This document shows positions 5,870 through 9,219 of a stretch of DNA of 9,219 nt, piece after piece (within the stretch, counting starts at the first letter, position 1; every line of letters begins with the position of its first letter). This DNA comes from M3007 sp964481485. Lineage in GTDB: Bacteria > Bacteroidota > Bacteroidia > Chitinophagales > Saprospiraceae. The notes beneath the pieces were generated by a model. It saw nothing but the letters and a program-made list of their open reading frames with translations, was not told where the DNA came from and ran no database searches. The stretch is from NCBI GenBank assembly GCA_964481485.1, contig CAYZVM010000234.1:1-9219 (forward strand), written 5' to 3'. The translations under genes and the position numbers were made by a program.

Positions 5870-6015
5870 TTTGCACACTCAAACAAAGTTTCGACTTTAG
5901 CGGCTGCTTAGCATTGCTGCGCCAACAGCGTGGCGGCGGCAATTAACCAATCGTACGCAATCCATTCTATTGTATGAACGACGCCGGCTGCGGGTTTCCG
6001 TAGTCGGCGTTTTTT
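5870..6015 (+). promoter_or_regulatory. Candidate leader or small RNA upstream of the 6046 gene
   Basis: A weak promoter match (TTTG at 5870-5873, 19 bases, then GACTTTAG at 5893-5900) is followed by about 80 G/C-rich bases with a small hairpin (CGCCA/TGGCG around 5920-5936) and then a strong terminator (5981-6015). No gene on this strand precedes the terminator within the window after the mrr gene; the stretch 4519-5756 is read on the other strand. The terminator therefore ends either a separate small RNA of roughly 100 bases or a regulated leader of the gene that starts 30 bases later. A nine-codon frame from ATG at 5974 to a TAG inside the terminator stem is also present. I do not recognise a known riboswitch or RNA family. 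Confidence 0.4.
5981..6015 (+). terminator. Strong intrinsic terminator with no gene upstream
   Basis: The stem is ACGCCGGCTGCGG (5981-5993) with CCGTAGTCGGCGT (5998-6010), 13 bp with two G-U pairs and no mismatch. The loop is GTTT, followed by six T at 6010-6015. It lies 30 bases before the start codon of the 6046 gene, on the same strand. Confidence 0.85.
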
Positions 6016-6045
6016 GCTTCTTTTTCGAGGTTTCATGGCGATTTT

Positions 6046-7578
6046 ATGGAAAAAACACTCCTCTACGAAGCGTTTTCAACACTGACTCCTGCCGAATTGC
6101 GCGAGTTTGGCAAGTTCGTCCGCTCGCCATTTTTCAACACCCGCCCGCAATTGGTGGCACTGTATGAGTATTTGCTCGGCTGCCGGGAAAGGGGCGACAT
6201 GCCGAGCGCGGAGGGTGCGTGGGGGGCGATTGGTTTTGACTCTTCCCCTCGTTCGACCCCACCCCGGCCCGGCCCTAAAAGGGAGGGAGATGCGACACAC
6301 TCTACGTCTCCCTCCCTTTTAGGGGAGGGCCGGGGTGGGGTTGAAACGGGAGGAGCCGGGGGTGGGGTTGAACGAGGGGAGGACGGCATCAAACTCCGCC
6401 TCGCCAATTCCGCCTTGCTCGCCTTGTTGGAAAAATTTTGGATTTACCAAGAGAAGTTTCAGGACGAGCCGCGCGGGAAAATCCGCCTCGCCGCCGCGTA
6501 TCGCAAGCGGAATTTGAGCAAACATTTTCACATCACGCTGCGCGAAGCCCGCCAAAGCCGTGAGCGCCAACCCTGGCGCCACGCCGACTATTATCATGAC
6601 CTGAACTTGATAGAATGGGAACAGTATCAATACGATACATCGGCCAAACGGACGGAAGCGCTGAATTTGCAATCCACTTCCGACCTGATGGACACTGCTT
6701 TTATCGCCCGAAAATTGCGGTTGGCCTGCCTCGCGCTGGCGCATCAGGCGGTGTTCAAAACGGATTACCACGTCGGGTTGCTGGAGGCGGTGCTGGCACA
6801 CGTTGAGGCGGAATCATTGGTAAAAATCCCCGCCGTCGGGCTGTATTTCCATTGTTACAAGTTCCTGACGGACACAAAAACGGATGTGCATTTCGAGCGG
6901 TTTAGGGAAACGTTGTTCGACCACGCTGCCGCTTTCCCGCCCGACGAGTTGCGCACGATGTACTTGTTGGCTATCAATTTTGGCATCAAAAAGATCAACG
7001 AATCTGCCGACGGTTGGCTGCAAGCCACGCTCGGTCTGTACAAAAAAGCGCTTGAGTTGGGTTTGATGTTGGAAAACGGGCTGCTGTCGCGTTTCGCGTT
7101 CAACAACATCGTCGCTATCGCACTGCGTGTGGGCGAATTGGACTGGGCGGAAAATTTCATTGGTCAATACAAGCCTTATCTCGAACGGCAATGGCGCGAA
7201 GCTTCTGCAAAACTGAACCTCGCCCGGGTGGCCTACGCCCGCCGCGATTACAAAACGGCACTCCTCAATCTGCAACGTTCGGACTACAAAGATTTGATCA
7301 ACAACCTCGCGGCCAAAACTTTGCAATTGAAAATTTTTTACGAAACAGCGGAGTACGACCTGTTGGAAAGCCACCTTTCGAGCATGAAAAATTTTATCCG
7401 CCGACACACGGGCATCGGCTACCACCGCACGAATTACAGCCTCATGGTGCAGTACACCCGGCAACTGATGGCGCTGAATTTTGACGACGCAAAGGCAATC
7501 GCCACCCTGCGCGAACAGATTGAAAAAGAGGAAGTATTGACGGAAAAAGAGTGGCTGCTGGAGATGTTGGGCAATTGA
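6046..7578 (+). CDS. Helical-repeat protein of unknown function with an in-frame repeat insertion
   Basis: This 510-residue protein has no signal peptide or membrane segment. It is almost wholly helical and rich in Leu, Ala, Arg and Glu, with pairs of helices in the second half (about 300-480) that suggest TPR-like repeats, for example LYKKALELGLMLENGLLSRF and LNLARVAYARRDYKTALLNL. The opening, TPAELREFGKFVRSPFFN, resembles a group of uncharacterised Bacteroidota proteins, but I cannot name a family. Residues 67-112 are of a different kind: Pro/Gly/Arg/Ser-rich and encoded by a palindromic repeat element (6245-6379) of 135 bases. The frame continues unbroken to KLRLANSALLALLEKFW, which looks like the next normal helix. 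The ATG at 6046 is the first in frame after the leader terminator. A DUF1016 gene with its own promoter-like box follows after 85 bases. A scaffold or adaptor role is only inference. Confidence 0.8.
   Translation: MEKTLLYEAFSTLTPAELREFGKFVRSPFFNTRPQLVALYEYLLGCRERGDMPSAEGAWGAIGFDSSPRSTPPRPGPKREGDATHSTSPSLLGEGRGGVETGGAGGGVERGEDGIKLRLANSALLALLEKFWIYQEKFQDEPRGKIRLAAAYRKRNLSKHFHITLREARQSRERQPWRHADYYHDLNLIEWEQYQYDTSAKRTEALNLQSTSDLMDTAFIARKLRLACLALAHQAVFKTDYHVGLLEAVLAHVEAESLVKIPAVGLYFHCYKFLTDTKTDVHFERFRETLFDHAAAFPPDELRTMYLLAINFGIKKINESADGWLQATLGLYKKALELGLMLENGLLSRFAFNNIVAIALRVGELDWAENFIGQYKPYLERQWREASAKLNLARVAYARRDYKTALLNLQRSDYKDLINNLAAKTLQLKIFYETAEYDLLESHLSSMKNFIRRHTGIGYHRTNYSLMVQYTRQLMALNFDDAKAIATLREQIEKEEVLTEKEWLLEMLGN
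6245..6379. repeat. Palindromic G/C-rich repeat element inside the 6046 gene
   Basis: The element is bounded by CCCCTCGTTCGA (6245-6256) and TTGAACGAGGGG (6368-6379), complementary at 11 of 12. Within it, CCCCACCCCGGCCC (6257-6270) pairs perfectly with 6327-6340, and 6273-6290 pairs perfectly over 18 bases with 6307-6324, leaving the 16-base loop 6291-6306. The right side contains a degenerate direct duplication (6329-6354 and 6355-6383). At 135 bases it keeps the reading frame. Elements of this kind (CCCCACCCC..., with an inner stem of GGGAGGG type) are widespread between genes of Bacteroidota; here one sits within a gene. Confidence 0.85.
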
Positions 7579-7629
7579 CGGCATGCAAAAAACGCTGCAT
7601 TTCAAAGTCAATTTTAAAACAAAATATTT

Positions 7630-7637
7630 TATTTTTG
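7630..7637 (+). promoter_or_regulatory. -7 box of a Bacteroidota-type promoter for the DUF1016 gene
   Basis: TATTTTTG fits TAnnTTTG exactly. A clear -33 TTTG at the right distance is missing; TTTC at 7600-7603 is 26 bases away. Transcription would begin near 7644, 20 bases before the ATG at 7664, which argues against the earlier in-frame ATG at 7583. Confidence 0.45.
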
Positions 7638-7663
7638 CCGCCAAACTTAAAACGCCCCGCCAT

Positions 7664-8698
7664 ATGAAAGGAACACTCCCCGCCGACTATCGCCCGTGGC
7701 TTGAAACCGTCAAGTCCACAATTCGCTCTGCGCAAATCAAAGCCGCGTTGGCGGTGAACGAAACCCTCATCAGGTTGCATTGGGAACAGGGAAAGTTGAT
7801 TGTAAAAAAGCAGGAACAAGCCAATTGGGGTGCTGCTGTCGTTGATCGCCTTTCGGCCGATTTAAAGGTCGAATTTCCAGACCTGACAGGTTTTTCTCGC
7901 TTGAATTTATTTCAAATGAGGCGCTTTTATTTGTTTTACAGAGATGCCGACGAATTTGTTTTACAACTTGTGAAACAAATTCCTTGGGGGCACAATATAT
8001 TAATTTTCAGGAAGATAAAAGAGCCGGAAGTAGCCCGTTTTTACCTTTTGGCTACGGTACAAAACAATTGGTCGCGCAACGTGCTCGACCTGCATATTGC
8101 ATCCGGCTTGCACTTGCGCCAAGGTCAGGCTATCACCAATTTTTCCAAAACACTGCCTGCTCCATTAGCCGATCTGGCTGAGCAAACCTTGAAAGACCCT
8201 TATATTTTTGATTTTCTCACGCTGGCATCCGATGCCCGCGAACTTGATCTCGAACGCCAATTAACCCAATCTATCACCAATTTTTTAATGGAATTGGGTG
8301 CGGGATTTGCTTTCGTCGGGCGCCAATACCGTTTAGAAATTGGCAAAAAAACATACTCCATTGACTTACTTTTCTATCACCTGCGCCTGCGGTCGTATGT
8401 GGTGGTTGATTTAAAAATGAAGTCGTTTGAACCCGAGTTTGCCGGAAAAATGAACTTTTACCTTTCCGCTGCTGACGATATATTGCGAGACGAAGGTGAC
8501 AATCCGAGCATCGGCATTATTTTGTGCAAAACCAAAGAACGTATCGAAGTAGAATATGCGCTCCGCGACCTTAACAAACCGATCGGGGTGAGCGAATGGC
8601 TACTGACCACCCACTTGCCGGAAAATCTGAAACCTTCCCTGCCTTCCGTGGAAGAAATCGAACAAGAACTGGAAGAACGCCTGAAAAATAATGTCTGA
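7664..8698 (+). CDS. yhcG: DUF1016 / YhcG-type PD-(D/E)XK nuclease-domain protein
   Basis: This 344-residue protein matches the two-part YhcG family in length and order. The N-terminal DUF1016 domain (about 8-150) is marked by KAALAVNETLIRLHWEQGK, WGAAVVDRLSADLKVEFP and GFSRLNLFQMRRFYLFY. The C-terminal PD-(D/E)XK nuclease domain (about 170-325) has DPYIFDFL, then YSIDLLFYH with Asp234, then VVVDLKMKSFEPEFAGKMNFYL with Asp249 and Lys251. The usual ELK triplet is DLK here, a conservative change that should still bind metal. The family often sits near restriction-modification and defence genes; its exact job is unsettled. I prefer the ATG at 7664 over 7583 because the family begins near this point and a -7 box lies between. 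The gap to recG is 53 bases, so the two may be co-transcribed. The gene is AT-richer than its neighbours in places, consistent with transfer. Confidence 0.9.
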   Translation: MKGTLPADYRPWLETVKSTIRSAQIKAALAVNETLIRLHWEQGKLIVKKQEQANWGAAVVDRLSADLKVEFPDLTGFSRLNLFQMRRFYLFYRDADEFVLQLVKQIPWGHNILIFRKIKEPEVARFYLLATVQNNWSRNVLDLHIASGLHLRQGQAITNFSKTLPAPLADLAEQTLKDPYIFDFLTLASDARELDLERQLTQSITNFLMELGAGFAFVGRQYRLEIGKKTYSIDLLFYHLRLRSYVVVDLKMKSFEPEFAGKMNFYLSAADDILRDEGDNPSIGIILCKTKERIEVEYALRDLNKPIGVSEWLLTTHLPENLKPSLPSVEEIEQELEERLKNNV

Positions 8699-8751
8699 CA
8701 CTATTTTTGCCCAAAAATAAACCCACTGACCGCTGCCAACAGCACACTGAA

Positions 8752-9219
8752 ATGCCCAACCTCGACTCCAACATCGAATATCTCAAAGGCGTCGGCCCGC
8801 AGCGGGCGGAGGTGCTGAAAAAGGAATTGGGCATCTTCACCTGCCGCGATTTGCTGTTCCATTTTCCGTTCAGGTACATTGACCGCACTAAATTTCACAA
8901 GATTCGGGACATCCACAATGAAGGAGAACAGGTGCAAATACGCGGCACGCTCCGCCGCCTCGAAACCCTCGGCGAAGGCCGCGCCCGGCGGTTGGTCGGC
9001 AGTGTAAGAGACGAGACGGGTGTGATGGAACTTGTGTGGTTTCAGGCCGTGCAATGGCTCGAAAAGAGCCTTGCCGTCGGTAAAGAGTACATCGTTTTTG
9101 GCCGCGTCAACGAGTTCAATGGCCGTTTCAATATCACCCACCCGGAGATGGAGGAGGTAGCGCCTCCCGCGTCAACCCCACCCCCGGCCCCTCCCCCCCA
9201 GGGAGGGGAGCGCGTGACT
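8752..9219 (+). CDS. recG: ATP-dependent DNA helicase RecG, N-terminal part
   Basis: The first 156 codons of RecG are visible; the frame is open at the right edge. RecG unwinds branched DNA, drives fork reversal and acts in recombinational repair. What is visible is the wedge region that recognises branched DNA: the opening helix-hairpin-helix-like NIEYLKGVGPQRAEVLKKEL, then DLLFHFPFRYIDRTKF, then the OB fold (about 60-135) with QVQIRGTLRRL, ETGVMELVWFQ, GKEYIVFGRVNEFNGRFNI and THPEME. After EEV the sequence turns into Pro/Gly-rich residues (ASTPPPAPPPQGGERVT), where homologues usually continue toward a YP-T-containing linker. This stretch is encoded by a palindromic repeat. The start at 8752 fits the family N-terminus. 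The helicase motifs lie outside the window. Confidence 0.93.
   Translation, partial: MPNLDSNIEYLKGVGPQRAEVLKKELGIFTCRDLLFHFPFRYIDRTKFHKIRDIHNEGEQVQIRGTLRRLETLGEGRARRLVGSVRDETGVMELVWFQAVQWLEKSLAVGKEYIVFGRVNEFNGRFNITHPEMEEVAPPASTPPPAPPPQGGERVT
9170..9219. repeat. Palindromic G/C-rich repeat element within recG, cut by the window end
   Basis: CAACCCCACCCCCGGCCCC starts at 9173 and leads into the stem CCCCTCCC (9188-9195) with GGGAGGGG (9201-9208) and loop CCCCA. The left part resembles the arms of the element at 6245-6379 (ACCCCACCCCGGCC). The frame stays open across it to the last base shown, so it is translated at least to Thr156. Confidence 0.7.

Noticed and set aside
5901..5980. tRNA or SRP RNA in the G/C-rich leader
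   Set aside because: No cloverleaf with acceptor stem and T-loop, and none of the conserved SRP apical-loop bases, can be found.
6814..7644. A 276-residue open frame on the minus strand opposite the 6046 gene
   Set aside because: The + frame shows regular amphipathic helices and continues a longer protein. The minus product has no family features and its start lies in the DUF1016 leader.

Overview
The window most likely comes from a member of the Bacteroidota with a fairly high G+C content, possibly of the Saprospiria/Chitinophagia type. I infer this from several things. Two promoter-like sites match the Bacteroidota consensus TTTG...TAnnTTTG. The start codons lack Shine-Dalgarno sequences. 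Short-period repeats sit directly before start codons, and the RecG and aldehyde dehydrogenase proteins have the look of that phylum. Nothing in the sequence fixes the genus.

Layout, left to right: (1) the N-terminal 328 residues of a secreted protein of unknown family on the minus strand (1-986), with a palindromic, terminator-like site in its leader. (2) A DinB-superfamily metal-binding protein (1282-1782, +). (3) An inverted pair of heptad-repeat arrays, immediately followed by an ALDH7-type aldehyde dehydrogenase of lysine catabolism (1981-3513, +) and a strong intrinsic terminator. (4) An AT-richer mrr gene for a type IV restriction endonuclease (3598-4518, +), converging on a decayed dinD remnant (4540-4815, -) that still has a good promoter. 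(5) A repeat-rich non-coding stretch (4830-5234) with an octad array and two inverted copies of a hairpin element. (6) A RimJ/RimL-like GNAT acetyltransferase (5235-5756, -). (7) A leader or small-RNA candidate ending in a strong terminator at 5981-6015 that has no gene before it. (8) A 510-residue helical protein of unknown function (6046-7578, +) whose coding sequence contains a 135-bp palindromic repeat element in frame. (9) A DUF1016/YhcG-type PD-(D/E)XK nuclease (7664-8698, +). (10) The first 156 codons of recG (8752 to the window end), which also run into a G/C-rich palindromic repeat in frame.

The genes do not form one pathway. Most are single transcription units separated by repeats and terminators. 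Mrr, the DinD remnant and the DUF1016 protein all belong to families linked to restriction, DNA damage or genome defence, so 3.6-4.8 kb looks like a small turnover spot. I do not see a complete new multi-gene system. The most unusual features are repeat elements carried in frame inside two different genes, the orphan terminator before the 6046 gene, and the repeat-dense stretch around the dinD remnant.
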